From: AC-32 sp963765785
Lineage (GTDB): Bacteria; Actinomycetota; Thermoleophilia; Gaiellales; Gaiellaceae
Length of the DNA stretch: 64,000 bases
Direction of reading: 5' to 3'
Assembly (NCBI GenBank): GCA_963765785.1
Contig: CAVXXW010000009.1
Span: forward strand, 248,001 to 312,000
This document shows, one piece after another, positions 1 to 8,110 of this stretch; position 1 is the stretch's first letter, and every line of letters begins with the position of its first letter. Position numbers and translations under genes: made by a program. The notes below the pieces were generated by a model. The model was not told where the DNA came from and made no database searches. It saw nothing but the letters and a program-made list of their open reading frames with translations.

Positions 1-1
1 A

Positions 2-934
2 CCGGTCGCGTCGCTCTCGGAGGCGCCCCCGGTCGACGCGGCCGCGCACCGCGTCGTCCACGGCGGCCCGTGGCTGCGCGAGCCGGTCGTGATCGACGAC
101 GAGGTGCGCGCCGACCTCGAGCGGGCGTCCGAGCTCGCTCCGCTGCACAACAGGCCGGCGCTCGAGGCGATCGACCAGGCACGTGCGGAGCTGCCGGACG
201 TCCCGCACGTGGCCGTCTTCGACACGGCGTTCCACTCGACGATCCCGGAGGTGGCCTCGACCTACGCGCTGCCGCGCCGCTGGCGCGAGGACCACGCGAT
301 CCGACGCTACGGCTTCCACGGTCTCTCCGTCGCGTGGTCGGCGGAGCGTGTGCGGGTGCCGCGGCTCGTCGTCTGCCACCTCGGCGGCGGCTGCTCGGTG
401 ACGGCCGTGAAGGACGGCCGCTCGGTGGACACGACGATGGGCTTCACGCCGCTCGAGGGCGTGCCGATGGCGACGCGGCCGGGCTCGATCGACCCCGAGA
501 TCCTGCTGTTCCTGCTCCGCCACGGCGCCGAGTCGCGCGAGAGCCTCGAGCAGGCGCTCCAGCACGAGTCGGGGCTGCTCGCCCTGGGCGGATCGACTCG
601 GGTCGACGAACTGCAAGCATCCGATGATCCCGGCGCAAGGCTCGCGCTCGGCGTCTTCTGCTACCGGGTCGCGACCGCGGTCGCCGCGATGACCGCTGCG
701 CTGGGCGGGCTCGACGCGCTCGTCTTCACGGCCGGCATCGGCGAGGGCTCTGCGCTCGTCCGCGAGCGGGTCTGCGAGCGTCTCGTCCACCTGGGCGTCC
801 GGCTCGACTCCGCCGCGAACGGCGACGCGCAGCCCGACGCGGACGTCGCGAGCGAGGACTCGGACGTGCGCGCCTGGGTCGTCCACGCGCAAGAGGACGT
901 CGTCGCCGCGCGCGCGGCGCGGATGCTGCTCTAG
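2..934 (+). CDS. ackA: acetate kinase, 5' end outside window
   Basis: Acetate kinase interconverts acetate + ATP and acetyl phosphate in the cytoplasm. About 310 residues are visible of a family that is usually near 400. The reading frame is open from base 2, so the true start lies upstream. Family motifs in order are HRVVHGG at the window edge, VFDTAFHSTIPE, RYGFHGLS, a CHLGGGCS phosphate-binding segment, MGFTPLEG, GSIDPE, and FTAGIGEGSALVRERV before the C-terminal AQED acid pair. The usual HLGNGSS reads HLGGGCS, so the conserved Asn (Asn211 in the Methanosarcina enzyme) is Gly. It may be a subfamily enzyme acting on propionate or another short acid. The stop codon overlaps the convergent neighbour in a shared CTAG. 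Confidence 0.9.
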   Translation, partial: PVASLSEAPPVDAAAHRVVHGGPWLREPVVIDDEVRADLERASELAPLHNRPALEAIDQARAELPDVPHVAVFDTAFHSTIPEVASTYALPRRWREDHAIRRYGFHGLSVAWSAERVRVPRLVVCHLGGGCSVTAVKDGRSVDTTMGFTPLEGVPMATRPGSIDPEILLFLLRHGAESRESLEQALQHESGLLALGGSTRVDELQASDDPGARLALGVFCYRVATAVAAMTAALGGLDALVFTAGIGEGSALVRERVCERLVHLGVRLDSAANGDAQPDADVASEDSDVRAWVVHAQEDVVAARAARMLL

Positions 935-1236
935 CCCAGCGTCAGCTTCGCGACGTGCTCGGTGATCTCTGCGAGCACGCCCGTCTGCGCAACGGCCGAG
1001 ACGACGATCGGTTCTCGGCCTCGAGGCTCTAGCACGAGCGTCGGGTGGCCGTTCAGCCGCTCGGCGCTCGTGCGGCCCGTGTGGATTCCGTCGAGCTCCT
1101 CGTACGGGATCTCGAGCGTCACGCGCTCCTCGCCCGCGAGCCCGTCGAGCCGGACGACGCGCGGCAGCAGCTCCAGCTTCCCGCGCGCGAGCGGCCGTTC
1201 GCCGGTGCGCCAGACCACGCCGTAGCTCGTCTTCAT
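931..1236 (-). CDS. small conserved hypothetical protein (101 aa)
   Basis: A 101-residue soluble protein with no signal peptide or membrane segment. It alternates short beta-type stretches (GVVWRTGE, KLELLPRVVRLDG, ERVTLEIPYEEL, TLVLEPRG, PIVVSAV) and ends in a helix. That layout resembles a small PH-like or GRAM-like barrel, but this is only a fold guess. ATG start; it converges on ackA with a 4-base overlap. Function unknown. Confidence 0.65.
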   Translation of the reverse strand: MKTSYGVVWRTGERPLARGKLELLPRVVRLDGLAGEERVTLEIPYEELDGIHTGRTSAERLNGHPTLVLEPRGREPIVVSAVAQTGVLAEITEHVAKLTLG

Positions 1237-1331
1237 GCCCGCAGTGTGCGGCCGAGCCGGTGCGGCGCCATCGGGACGCGCGCGGATCCGCCGCTACGGG
1301 AAACCCGCAATTCCCTCGAAGCAGGCTCCCG

Positions 1332-1353
1332 CGTCGGCCGCCCGGCGCCGACG
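1332..1353 (-). terminator. possible hairpin terminator of the L,D-transpeptidase gene
   Basis: CGTCGGC and GCCGACG form a perfect 7-bp stem around an 8-base loop, directly after the stop of the minus-strand gene. There is no T-run, so intrinsic termination is uncertain. Confidence 0.3.
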
Positions 1354-1356
1354 TCT

Positions 1357-2064
1357 CTACGAGCTGGCGCTCAGCAGGTCCGCGGCGGTGCCAATCGCGA
1401 TCAGGGGCGCCGCCGCGGGCCGCAACCACCGCAGCGCCGCGATCAGCTGCGGGCGCGGCAGGCTCAAGCAGCCGAGCGTCGGCCGCCCGGTGCTCACGTG
1501 GAAGAAGATCCCGGAGCCGCGATCGGGGACGACCGGGCTCGTGTTGTAGGCGATGACCGCCAGGTGCTGGTAGGCGGTCGGCGAGCGGGACAGGTCCTCG
1601 CTGGTCGTCCGGAACGGCGGCCGAGACCCGCACGGGACGTGGCGGAAGCGGTTGTAGTAGGGCGAAGCGGGGTCCTCGACCCACCAGTCGCCGCAGATGA
1701 TCCGGTGGTAGCGGTAGCGGACGCCTGGGCTCGGCGAGAGGCCGTACATCGTCGGCAGGAAGCCGAAGATCCCCGTGGGCGTGCGCCGGTCGCCCTCGCG
1801 CTTGGCCGGCGAGGTGCCGTTGCCGCCGAGCCACGCCGTCCACGGGCCGGCTGACTGACGCCAGCAGCCGGCGGGCTTCGTCCAGAGGCGCAACGCGCCC
1901 TGCGTCGAGGCGCGCCTCGACGCCACGACCGTGATCAGCTGCATCGAGTTGCCGGTGTCGAGCCGGCCGGCGAAGGTCGGCGCGCAGGCGGCGGAGGTGG
2001 CACCGCCGGCCGACGTGGAGACCCCTGCGGCCAGGATGGCGAGGGCGGTTACGAGCAGCTTCAC
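1357..2064 (-). CDS. secreted L,D-transpeptidase-type (YkuD-like) protein
   Basis: Predicted 235-residue exported protein of the YkuD/COG3786 group, whose members form 3-3 peptidoglycan cross-links or attach proteins to the wall. Residues 1-26 form a signal peptide. The catalytic block at about 187-202 reads FFHVSTGRPTLGCLSL, with candidate His189 and nucleophile Cys199, typical of the short-spaced YkuD variant. A GTP-type beta segment (RRTPTGIFGF, about 93-102) precedes it, as in the family. The start is GTG at 2064, with a TAGTGT -10-like box 8 bases upstream and no Shine-Dalgarno sequence, so the message is probably leaderless. It is divergent from an M15 wall peptidase, which suggests a joint cell-wall role. 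Confidence 0.8.
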   Translation of the reverse strand: MKLLVTALAILAAGVSTSAGGATSAACAPTFAGRLDTGNSMQLITVVASRRASTQGALRLWTKPAGCWRQSAGPWTAWLGGNGTSPAKREGDRRTPTGIFGFLPTMYGLSPSPGVRYRYHRIICGDWWVEDPASPYYNRFRHVPCGSRPPFRTTSEDLSRSPTAYQHLAVIAYNTSPVVPDRGSGIFFHVSTGRPTLGCLSLPRPQLIAALRWLRPAAAPLIAIGTAADLLSASS

Positions 2065-2072
2065 GGGCCTTC

Positions 2073-2078
2073 ACACTA
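2073..2078 (-). promoter_or_regulatory. -10 box, leaderless start of the L,D-transpeptidase
   Basis: TAGTGT on the minus strand ends 8 bases before the GTG start and no Shine-Dalgarno is present. It overlaps CACACT on the plus strand, which sits 7 bases before the divergent ATG at 2085. Confidence 0.5.
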
Positions 2079-2084
2079 CGGGCG

Positions 2085-2693
2085 ATGGCCGCCGTTCTGC
2101 TCGCCGCGCTCGTACTCCAGGCTCCGCCCTTCAACCACTCGGTCTCGCGCGTGACGGCGGTGCAGCTGCCGCACTCCTGGCACGCGGGCTGCCCGGTCGT
2201 GCCGGCCCAGCTGCGGCGTCTGCGCCTGACCTACTGGGGCTTCGACGGCCGCCCCCACGCGGGGACGCTCGTCGTGAACGTCCGGGCGGTCTCGCCGCTG
2301 ACGCGCGTCTTCTCGCAGCTCTACGCCGCGCACTTCCCGATCCGGCGCATGCGGCCAATCGACGCCTACGGCGGCAGCGACGAGCGCTCGCTCGAGGCTG
2401 ACAACACCGCGGCGTTCAACTGCCGTTACGCGGTCGCGTCCGGGCCGAAGCACTGGTCGGTACACGCCTACGGGCTCGCGATCGACGTCAACCCGGTCGA
2501 GAACCCGTACCTCGAAGGGGGCCGCGTCCATCCGCGCGCGGGCCGCGCCTACCTCGACCGCTCGCGCTACCGGCGCGGAATGGCCGTTCACGGCGGCCTG
2601 CTGGTCAATGCGTTCGCGCAGTCCGGCTGGTGGTGGGGAGGCCGCTGGACCGGCTCCCCGGACTACCAGCACTTCTCGTCGACCGGGGGATAG
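2085..2693 (+). CDS. M15 family D-Ala-D-Ala carboxypeptidase-like protein
   Basis: A 202-residue zinc peptidase of the M15 (VanY/M15C) family, which trims peptidoglycan stem peptides or cross-links outside the membrane. A short hydrophobic N-terminus (AAVLLAALVLQAPP) is the likely signal. The zinc site is clear: SVHAYGLAID gives His and Asp in the S-x-H-x2-G-x-A-x-D motif, and DYQHFS near the C-terminus gives the third ligand. ATG start. The stop TAG lies inside the putative -10 box of the next gene. The divergent partner is an L,D-transpeptidase. Confidence 0.85.
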   Translation: MAAVLLAALVLQAPPFNHSVSRVTAVQLPHSWHAGCPVVPAQLRRLRLTYWGFDGRPHAGTLVVNVRAVSPLTRVFSQLYAAHFPIRRMRPIDAYGGSDERSLEADNTAAFNCRYAVASGPKHWSVHAYGLAIDVNPVENPYLEGGRVHPRAGRAYLDRSRYRRGMAVHGGLLVNAFAQSGWWWGGRWTGSPDYQHFSSTGG

Positions 2694-2696
2694 GGT
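2691..2696 (+). promoter_or_regulatory. -10 box, leaderless start of the RmlC-like gene
   Basis: TAGGGT lies 6 bases before ATG 2703. No Shine-Dalgarno sequence is present. It overlaps the stop codon of the upstream gene. Confidence 0.45.
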
Positions 2697-2702
2697 CCGC
2701 CG

Positions 2703-3227
2703 ATGGAGGTGACGCCTCTGGGGACGCGCGACGTGCCGACAGTCGACGGCGACGGCCGCCCGCGCAGCCGGATCGAAGGCGTCCAGGCCGTCCGGCTCGA
2801 GCCGCACGTCGACCACCGCGGCTCGCTCTTCGAGATCGTCAACTTCGACCACGAGTTCTGGCGCGAGCCCGTCGTCTACGCGTACGCCGTCGGCATCCGT
2901 CCCGGCCGGATCAAGGGTTGGGGGATGCACCAGCTCCAGTCCGACCGCTACCTGATCGTGCACGGCTCTGTGCGCGTGGTGCTCTACGACGGGCGCGACG
3001 GCTCGTCGACACACGGGCAGGTCGATGTCCACTGGCTCTCCGGGGAGGCGCCGAGCCTGCTCGCGATCCCGCCGGGCGTCTGGCACGCCGACCACAACTG
3101 GGGCGACGAGGACGCGCTGATCGTCAACTTCCCGACGCGCGCCTACGACCGCGACAACCCCGACAAGTACCGTATCGACCCGCACTCGGACGAGATCCCG
3201 TTCGACTGGTCACTCCGCGACGGCTAG
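2703..3227 (+). CDS. dTDP-4-dehydrorhamnose 3,5-epimerase-like cupin
   Basis: A 174-residue RmlC-family cupin. Such enzymes epimerise C3 and C5 of dTDP-4-keto-6-deoxyglucose on the way to dTDP-rhamnose. Visible family features are DHRGSLFEI, a KGWGMHQLQSDRYLIVHG strand with the candidate catalytic His in GMH, the IPPGVWHADHN turn, and a C-terminal FPTRAYDRDNPDKYRID segment holding the candidate Tyr and the usual DPD-like ending. Length is normal. No rmlA, rmlB or rmlD lies nearby, so it could belong to another sugar pathway. ATG start, probably leaderless. Confidence 0.8.
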   Translation: MEVTPLGTRDVPTVDGDGRPRSRIEGVQAVRLEPHVDHRGSLFEIVNFDHEFWREPVVYAYAVGIRPGRIKGWGMHQLQSDRYLIVHGSVRVVLYDGRDGSSTHGQVDVHWLSGEAPSLLAIPPGVWHADHNWGDEDALIVNFPTRAYDRDNPDKYRIDPHSDEIPFDWSLRDG

Positions 3228-3247
3228 TCCGCGCACCGCGACCGCTC

Positions 3248-3676
3248 TCACGCGGCGAGCTTCCCGAGCACCGCGCCGAAGAGCAGGTGGCGCCATGTCG
3301 CCTGCGTGTACGCGCGCGGGTTCGTCAGCAGCGGCGGGATCCCTGGCTCGCCGCGCGCGGGGTGGTACCGGTCGATCACCGCGCAGAGCGGGTAGAGCGA
3401 CGCGTGCTCGGCCAGAGCCATCGCGACAGCGAGCTTGCGCGGGCCGACCGGGACCTGGCGGCGAAGCTCGTCGAAGACGAGCCCGAAGACGGCGCCGTTC
3501 GCCGCATGGATCGCGAACCCGGCGGCGCGCCAGCCGGGACCGCGCGTCACCGCCTTCCCGAGCACCGCGACATCCGAGTAGTCACAGCCGAGTAACCGCT
3601 GGTCGAACGGCTCGGCGAGCCCCCAGACGGTCGCCGCGGCGGCGCCCGCCGCGGCAGCGCGCAGCCGCGTGTTCAT
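3248..3676 (-). CDS. hypothetical membrane-associated protein (142 aa)
   Basis: A 142-residue protein with an Ala-rich N-terminal hydrophobic segment, then a second hydrophobic stretch (GFAIHAANGAVFGLVF, about 53-68) and a third (LAVAMALAEHASLYPLCAVI). Conserved-looking His and Tyr residues occur in AEHASLYP and DRYHPARGEPG. It resembles small multi-helix proteins often annotated as hypothetical in actinobacteria. ATG start. Function unknown. Confidence 0.6.
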   Translation of the reverse strand: MNTRLRAAAAGAAAATVWGLAEPFDQRLLGCDYSDVAVLGKAVTRGPGWRAAGFAIHAANGAVFGLVFDELRRQVPVGPRKLAVAMALAEHASLYPLCAVIDRYHPARGEPGIPPLLTNPRAYTQATWRHLLFGAVLGKLAA

Positions 3677-3704
3677 GCGAGTTCAGTTCCCGCTCGCCCC
3701 GCTC

Positions 3705-4055
3705 TCAATCGTCGAGCTCGCGCAGAAACGAGCCACCGCCGATCAGCCGGTCGGCGCTCCCGCCGGCGGCCTCGCGGAGCGCGCGGTCGGAGGTGACGAG
3801 CCAGGCGCCGCTGCGGCCCGGGACTTCGCGGATCAGCCAGTCGTCCGCGCTCTCGCCGCCGGAGCCGACGAGCGTCGTGTGGTCGTCGAGCTTCCGGGGG
3901 CCGACGACGCCTCCGGGCGCTTCGCGGTCGAACACGACCACCAGCTCGTGGCCGTGTCGCACCGCCCAGTCCCGCGTGCGCTCGACGAGCTCCTCGTCGG
4001 TCAGGTTGGGCCACTGGGAGCGGCGGACATTGTTCGCGTCGACGAAGGCGAGCAC
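3705..4055 (-). CDS. NYN/PIN-like domain protein
   Basis: A small putative nuclease of the NYN (YacP-like PIN) fold. The N-terminal strand VLAFVDANNVRRSQ carries the Asp-Ala-Asn-Asn signature. Later acidic patches are VVFDREA, SADDWLI and VTSDRALRE, as expected for a metal-binding RNase site. GTG at 4055 is taken as the start because it sits exactly before the first strand and follows AGGGAAC. A longer version would start at TTG 4085 and overlap the divergent dehydrogenase by ten bases. Length with the chosen start is 116 residues. A role in RNA turnover is inferred from the fold only. Confidence 0.7.
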   Translation of the reverse strand: MLAFVDANNVRRSQWPNLTDEELVERTRDWAVRHGHELVVVFDREAPGGVVGPRKLDDHTTLVGSGGESADDWLIREVPGRSGAWLVTSDRALREAAGGSADRLIGGGSFLRELDD

Positions 4056-4061
4056 GTTCCC

Positions 4062-4067
4062 TAGGCT
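4062..4067 (+). promoter_or_regulatory. -10 box, leaderless start of the alcohol dehydrogenase
   Basis: TAGGCT ends 8 bases before GTG 4076. It lies between two divergent genes. Confidence 0.45.
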
Positions 4068-4075
4068 GACAGGTC

Positions 4076-5059
4076 GTGCGAGCAATGGTGCTCGAGCAGC
4101 CGCGGAAGCCGCTCGTCGAGCGCGAGCTGCCCGACCCGAAGCCCGGTCCGGGCCAGGTGCTGCTGCGGGTCCGCGCCTGCGCCGTCTGCCGGACCGATCT
4201 GCACGTCGTCGACGGCGAGCTGCCGAACCCGAAGCTGCCGCTCGTGCTCGGGCACCAGCTCGTGGGGGAGGCGCCCGACGGCCGGCGGCTCGGCGTCCCG
4301 TGGCTCGGCTGGACCGACGGCTTGTGCCGATACTGCCTGAGCGGCCGGGAGAACCTCTGCGACGGCGCCCTGTTCACGGGCTACACGCTCGATGGCGGCT
4401 ACGCCGAGTGCGCCGTGGCCGACGAGCGCTTCTGCCTCGAGCTGCCCGACGAGTACGACGACGTGCACGCGGCGCCGCTCCTGTGTGCCGGGTTGATCGG
4501 CTACCGGGCGCTGCGGCTCGCCGGCGACGCCGAGCGGCTCGGCCTCTACGGCTTCGGCTCGTCGGCCCACCTCGTAGCGCAGGTCGCGCGCTGGCAAGGG
4601 CGACGTGTGTTCGCGTTCACACGGCCGGGCGATCTCGAGACGCAGGCGTTCGCGCGCGAGCTCGGCGCGGAGTGGGCGGGCGGCTCTGACGAACCGCCGC
4701 CGGAGGAGCTGGACGCGGCGATCCTGTTCGCTCCCGCCGGCGAGCTCGTGCCGGCTGCGCTACGCGTGCTGGCCAAGGGCGGCGTGGTCGTCTGCGCCGG
4801 AATCCACATGAGCGACATCCCGTCGTTCCCGTACGAGCTGCTCTGGGAGGAGCGGTCGGTGCGGTCGGTCGCGAACCTCACGCGCGAGGACGGCCGTGAG
4901 TTCCTCGAGCTCGCGCCGCGCGTGCCGGTGCGAACCGAGGTCGAAGTCCTGCCGCTGGCGCAGGCGAACGAGGCACTCGAGCGGCTGCGCCGCGGCGACG
5001 TGCGCGGCTCGCTCGTGCTTCAGGTCGCGTCGAGCGCTTCGCGGAGCGAGGCGACGTAG
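4076..5059 (+). CDS. zinc-dependent alcohol dehydrogenase (AdhP/COG1064 type)
   Basis: A 327-residue medium-chain dehydrogenase, expected to oxidise primary alcohols or reduce aldehydes with NAD(H). The catalytic zinc residues begin at Cys38 (CAVCRTDLH) and His60 (VLGHQ); the usual Glu after this His is Gln. The structural zinc lobe reads D81-x2-C84-x2-C87-x7-C95, so the first of four cysteines is Asp. The nucleotide fold is at about 155-180 (LGLYGFGSSAHL, a degenerate GxGxxG). GTG start at 4076; ATG 4085 is an alternative. Its 3' end overlaps the convergent trpA by 40 bases. Confidence 0.85.
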   Translation: MRAMVLEQPRKPLVERELPDPKPGPGQVLLRVRACAVCRTDLHVVDGELPNPKLPLVLGHQLVGEAPDGRRLGVPWLGWTDGLCRYCLSGRENLCDGALFTGYTLDGGYAECAVADERFCLELPDEYDDVHAAPLLCAGLIGYRALRLAGDAERLGLYGFGSSAHLVAQVARWQGRRVFAFTRPGDLETQAFARELGAEWAGGSDEPPPEELDAAILFAPAGELVPAALRVLAKGGVVVCAGIHMSDIPSFPYELLWEERSVRSVANLTREDGREFLELAPRVPVRTEVEVLPLAQANEALERLRRGDVRGSLVLQVASSASRSEAT

Positions 5060-5733
5060 CCTGCGAGGGCTGGGGGGCCGGCGTCGGCCACTTCCAGGGC
5101 GCGCGAGCCGACGACGATCCCGTCGGCGAGCCGGGCGGCCGCGCTGGCGTGATCCGGCGTCGAGATCCCGAACCCGGCGTAGAGCGGGAGCTCCGTCCGG
5201 GCGCGTGCACGCTCGACGAGCCCGGCGAGCGCGGGAGACAGCTCGTCGCGCGCCCCGGTCGTGCCGGTGACGGTGACGAGGTAGAGCCAGCCGTCGGTGT
5301 GCGCCGCGGCGAGCGCGAGCCGCTCGTCGGTCGAGGTCGGCGCGACGAGCTGGACCCGGCGGATCTCGGGCCGCTCGCCCGCAGGCAGGTCGGCCACGAT
5401 CAGGCTGGTCGCGCCCGCGTCGTGGGCCTCTTCGGCGAACCGCTCCCAGCCGTGCGCCTCGAGCAGCGACGAGTAGGTCATCGGGACGAGTGGCGTATCT
5501 GGGAGCCGTTCGCGGGTGGCGGCGAGGCACTCGAGACAGGCGGCGGTACGCATTCCCTGCGCGAGCGCCCGCTCGGCCGCGCGGCGGATGACCGGCCCGT
5601 CCGCCAGCGGGTCGGAGAAGGGGAACCCGAGCTCGACGAGATCGGCACCGCCCTCGACCGCGGCCTGCGCCAGCTCCGGCGTGTCCGGTCCGCACATCAG
5701 GTAGATGACGAGCGCCTTGGGACGAACCGGCAC
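5020..5733 (-). CDS. trpA: tryptophan synthase alpha subunit
   Basis: Cleaves indole-3-glycerol phosphate to indole and glyceraldehyde 3-phosphate and passes indole to TrpB. The protein has 237 residues, slightly short for a family near 260. The active-site segment VELGFPFSDPLADGP holds both the catalytic Glu and Asp, and the C-terminal GFGISTPDHA and DGIVVGSRAL phosphate loops are present. The usual PYLTAGDP N-terminus reads IYLMCGPDTP. The start is GTG 5733, chosen because it immediately precedes the first beta strand; the much longer open frame upstream runs antisense through trpB. It is the last gene of the trp operon, after a 113-base gap that contains a GTCACG/CGTGAC hairpin. Confidence 0.93.
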   Translation of the reverse strand: MPVRPKALVIYLMCGPDTPELAQAAVEGGADLVELGFPFSDPLADGPVIRRAAERALAQGMRTAACLECLAATRERLPDTPLVPMTYSSLLEAHGWERFAEEAHDAGATSLIVADLPAGERPEIRRVQLVAPTSTDERLALAAAHTDGWLYLVTVTGTTGARDELSPALAGLVERARARTELPLYAGFGISTPDHASAAARLADGIVVGSRALEVADAGPPALAGYVASLREALDAT

Positions 5734-5846
5734 AGATTCGTCACGCCCCCGTGACACACCCGCGCGCTGTTCGCCGCTACCTTCGATTTCCCCGGGTGGG
5801 TGGGGGCTAGGGATGGGTCCCGCCGCTTCGCCCTGCGCCCGAGGGC

Positions 5847-6959
5847 TCACCGGCTCGCGACCTCGGCGAGGTCCTTGTCGCCGCGGCCGGAGAGGCAGAC
5901 GAGCACCAGTTCCTCTTCGAGCTCCGCTACGCGCGCGAGTGCGTGCGCCGGCTCCAGCGCGGGGAGGATCCCTTCCGTTCGCGCCAGTCGGCGGAGCGCG
6001 TCGGACGCTTCCCCGTCGCTCGCGCCTACGTACTCGGCCCGGCCGCTGTCGCGCAGGAACGCGTGCTCCGGCCCGACCCCCGGATAGTCGAGCCCGGCTG
6101 AGATCGACTCGGCGTCGAGTACCTGCCCGTCCTCGTCCGCGAGCACGGACGACCGCGAGCCGTGCAGCACCGCCGGACGCCCCGACCCGAGCGACGCGGC
6201 GCCGGCGGCCTCGACGCCGACGAGCCGCACCTCGGCATCGTCGACGAAGCCTGCAAAGAGGCCGATCGCATTCGACCCGCCGCCTACGCACGCGAGCGCG
6301 ACCTCCGGCAGCCGGCCCTCGACGTCAAGAATCTGCCCACGCGCCTCTTGGCCGATCACCGACTGCAGCTCGCGCACGATCTCGGGGTACGGCGCGGGGC
6401 CGACACACGAGCCGATCAGGTAGTGCGTGTCCTCGACGTTGGCGATCCAGTCGCGGATCGCCTCGCTGGTCGCCTCCTTCAGCGTCTTCGTGCCGAACTC
6501 GACGGGCCGCACTTCGGCGCCGAGCAGCGCCATGCGCTCGAGGTTCGGCCGCTGCCGACGCATGTCCTCGGCGCCCATGTAGACGACGCACTCGAGGCCG
6601 AAGCGCGCGCAGACGGTGGCGGTCGCGACGCCGTGCTGGCCGGCGCCTGTCTCCGCGACGATGCGGCGCTTGCCGAGCCGCAGCGCCAGTAGCGCCTGGC
6701 CGAGCGCGTTGTTCAGCTTGTGCGCGCCCGTGTGCAGCAGGTCCTCGCGCTTCAGGTAGAGGCGCTTGCCGGGCGCGAACCGCTCGGCGAGCGTGAGGGG
6801 CGTCGGCCGTCCGGCGTAGGTGCGGCCGAGCTCGTCGAGCTCCGCGCGGAACGACGGGTCGTCCTGGGCCTCGCGCCACCCGGCGTCGAGCTCGTCGAGC
6901 GCCGGGATCAGCGTCTCCGGCACGAAGCGGCCGCCGTACTCGCCGTACGTCAGCTGCAC
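5847..6959 (-). CDS. trpB: tryptophan synthase beta subunit
   Basis: PLP enzyme condensing indole with serine to give tryptophan. It has 370 residues. PLP-binding Lys81 lies in HTGAHKLNN; ETGAGQHGVATA, the GGGSNAIGLF phosphate loop and the C-terminal CLSGRGDKD are all canonical, so this is a TrpB1-type protein. GTG 6959 is the start because the protein then begins QLTYGEYGGRFVPE, as in the family. The start lies inside the end of trpCF (10-base overlap), which points to translational coupling. Confidence 0.95.
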   Translation of the reverse strand: MQLTYGEYGGRFVPETLIPALDELDAGWREAQDDPSFRAELDELGRTYAGRPTPLTLAERFAPGKRLYLKREDLLHTGAHKLNNALGQALLALRLGKRRIVAETGAGQHGVATATVCARFGLECVVYMGAEDMRRQRPNLERMALLGAEVRPVEFGTKTLKEATSEAIRDWIANVEDTHYLIGSCVGPAPYPEIVRELQSVIGQEARGQILDVEGRLPEVALACVGGGSNAIGLFAGFVDDAEVRLVGVEAAGAASLGSGRPAVLHGSRSSVLADEDGQVLDAESISAGLDYPGVGPEHAFLRDSGRAEYVGASDGEASDALRRLARTEGILPALEPAHALARVAELEEELVLVCLSGRGDKDLAEVASR

Positions 6960-8110
6960 CGGACCGCCTCGACGTACTCGCGCACGCGCGTGTGATCCTT
7001 GATTCCCGGCTCGAGCTCGAGGCTCGAGCTCGCGTCGACCGCCCACGGTCGGACGCGCTCGATCGCGTCACGGACGTTCTCGGGCGAGAGGCCGCCCGCG
7101 AGCATCACGCGGCCCTTTGCGGCGCTCGCGCGCTCGAGATGCTCCGGATCGTCCGCGTGCCATTCCCGGTCGACGACCCGCGCGACCTCGCGGCCGTGTC
7201 GGAGCAGCACACCTTCCCGCCCTCGGTGCCCGTTCTCGCGGGGGTACAGCTGGACGAGGTCGGCGCCGTCGTCGGTGATCTCGCCGACGTGCACAGCGAC
7301 GCTCAGCATCGTGTCGGGTACGGGCAGCACGCCCGCGGCACGGCGCGGCGTCTCGCGCGCGAGGATGAAGCCGGCGAGGTCGGCCCCGGCCTCTGCCGCC
7401 GCGGCCACGTCTTCCTCGCGCGTCAGGCCGCAGACCTTGACGAGCGGCCGCGCGAGCAGCTCCTCGAGCTTCGCGGCCGGGTCGGCGGCGCGCATCAGCG
7501 TCGAGCCGACGAGAATCGCGTCGGCGCCGGCGAGCTCGGCCTCGGCGCCGTGGGCACGGGCCGCGATCGCGCTCTCGGCGACGACGACGCGGTCGCTCGG
7601 CGCTGCCCCGACGAGCTCGAGCTGCGCGCTCCGGTCGATCTCGAAGGTCGAGAGGTCCCGCGCGTTGATCCCAATCACCTGTGCGTCGAGCGACACCGCC
7701 CGTCGCAGCTCCTCAGCGTCGTGCGCCTCGACGAGCGCGTCGAGCCCGAGCTCGTCTGCGGCGCCGAGCAACGCGCCCATCTGCGCGTCGTCGAGGTCGC
7801 GCAGGAGCAGGAGCACGGCGTCCGCTCCCAGGCCGCGCAGATCCTCGAGCGCGGCGCGCGTCGAGAAGAAGCCCTTGGCCAGCAGCGGCAGGCCGGCCAC
7901 CTCTCGCGCCGCCGCGAGGTCCGCGGGCGAGCCGGCAAAGCGCTCGTCGACGAGGATGGAGACCGCGGACGCGCCGGCGCGCTCGAACGACGCTGCGAGC
8001 ACGGCGGGATCGGCGCCCGGCCGCAGGTCGCCGGCAGACGGCGAGCGGCGCTTCACCTCGGCGATGGCCGCGAGGCCGTCGCCGGCGAGCGCGTCGCGGA
8101 AGCGGCCCAT
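6950..8110 (-). CDS. trpCF: fused indole-3-glycerol-phosphate synthase / phosphoribosylanthranilate isomerase
   Basis: Bifunctional two-barrel enzyme for two consecutive steps of tryptophan synthesis. Residues 1-220 are TrpC: catalytic Lys20 in AEVKRRSPSAG, Lys79 in LLAKGFF, Glu128 in LVEAH, Asn149 in GINARDL and Glu179 in VAES. Residues 222-386 are TrpF: Cys227 in VKVCGLT and the Asp of WAVDASSSLE followed by PGIKD. The order C then F is that of enteric bacteria. TrpC lacks the usual 40-50-residue N-terminal extension and starts almost at the first strand. The start ATG overlaps the trpD stop (ATGA). Confidence 0.93.
   Translation of the reverse strand: MGRFRDALAGDGLAAIAEVKRRSPSAGDLRPGADPAVLAASFERAGASAVSILVDERFAGSPADLAAAREVAGLPLLAKGFFSTRAALEDLRGLGADAVLLLLRDLDDAQMGALLGAADELGLDALVEAHDAEELRRAVSLDAQVIGINARDLSTFEIDRSAQLELVGAAPSDRVVVAESAIAARAHGAEAELAGADAILVGSTLMRAADPAAKLEELLARPLVKVCGLTREEDVAAAAEAGADLAGFILARETPRRAAGVLPVPDTMLSVAVHVGEITDDGADLVQLYPRENGHRGREGVLLRHGREVARVVDREWHADDPEHLERASAAKGRVMLAGGLSPENVRDAIERVRPWAVDASSSLELEPGIKDHTRVREYVEAVRCS

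Noticed and set aside
5734..5846. A two-hairpin element in the trpB-trpA gap (contains GCTTCGC)
   Set aside because: The flanking arms are not complementary, and neither P1 nor the GTCTGAA tail is present.
5020..6291. A 423-residue TrpA with a long N-terminal extension
   Set aside because: The extra 186 residues are a shadow of trpB and the gap; GTG 5733 gives the family N-terminus.
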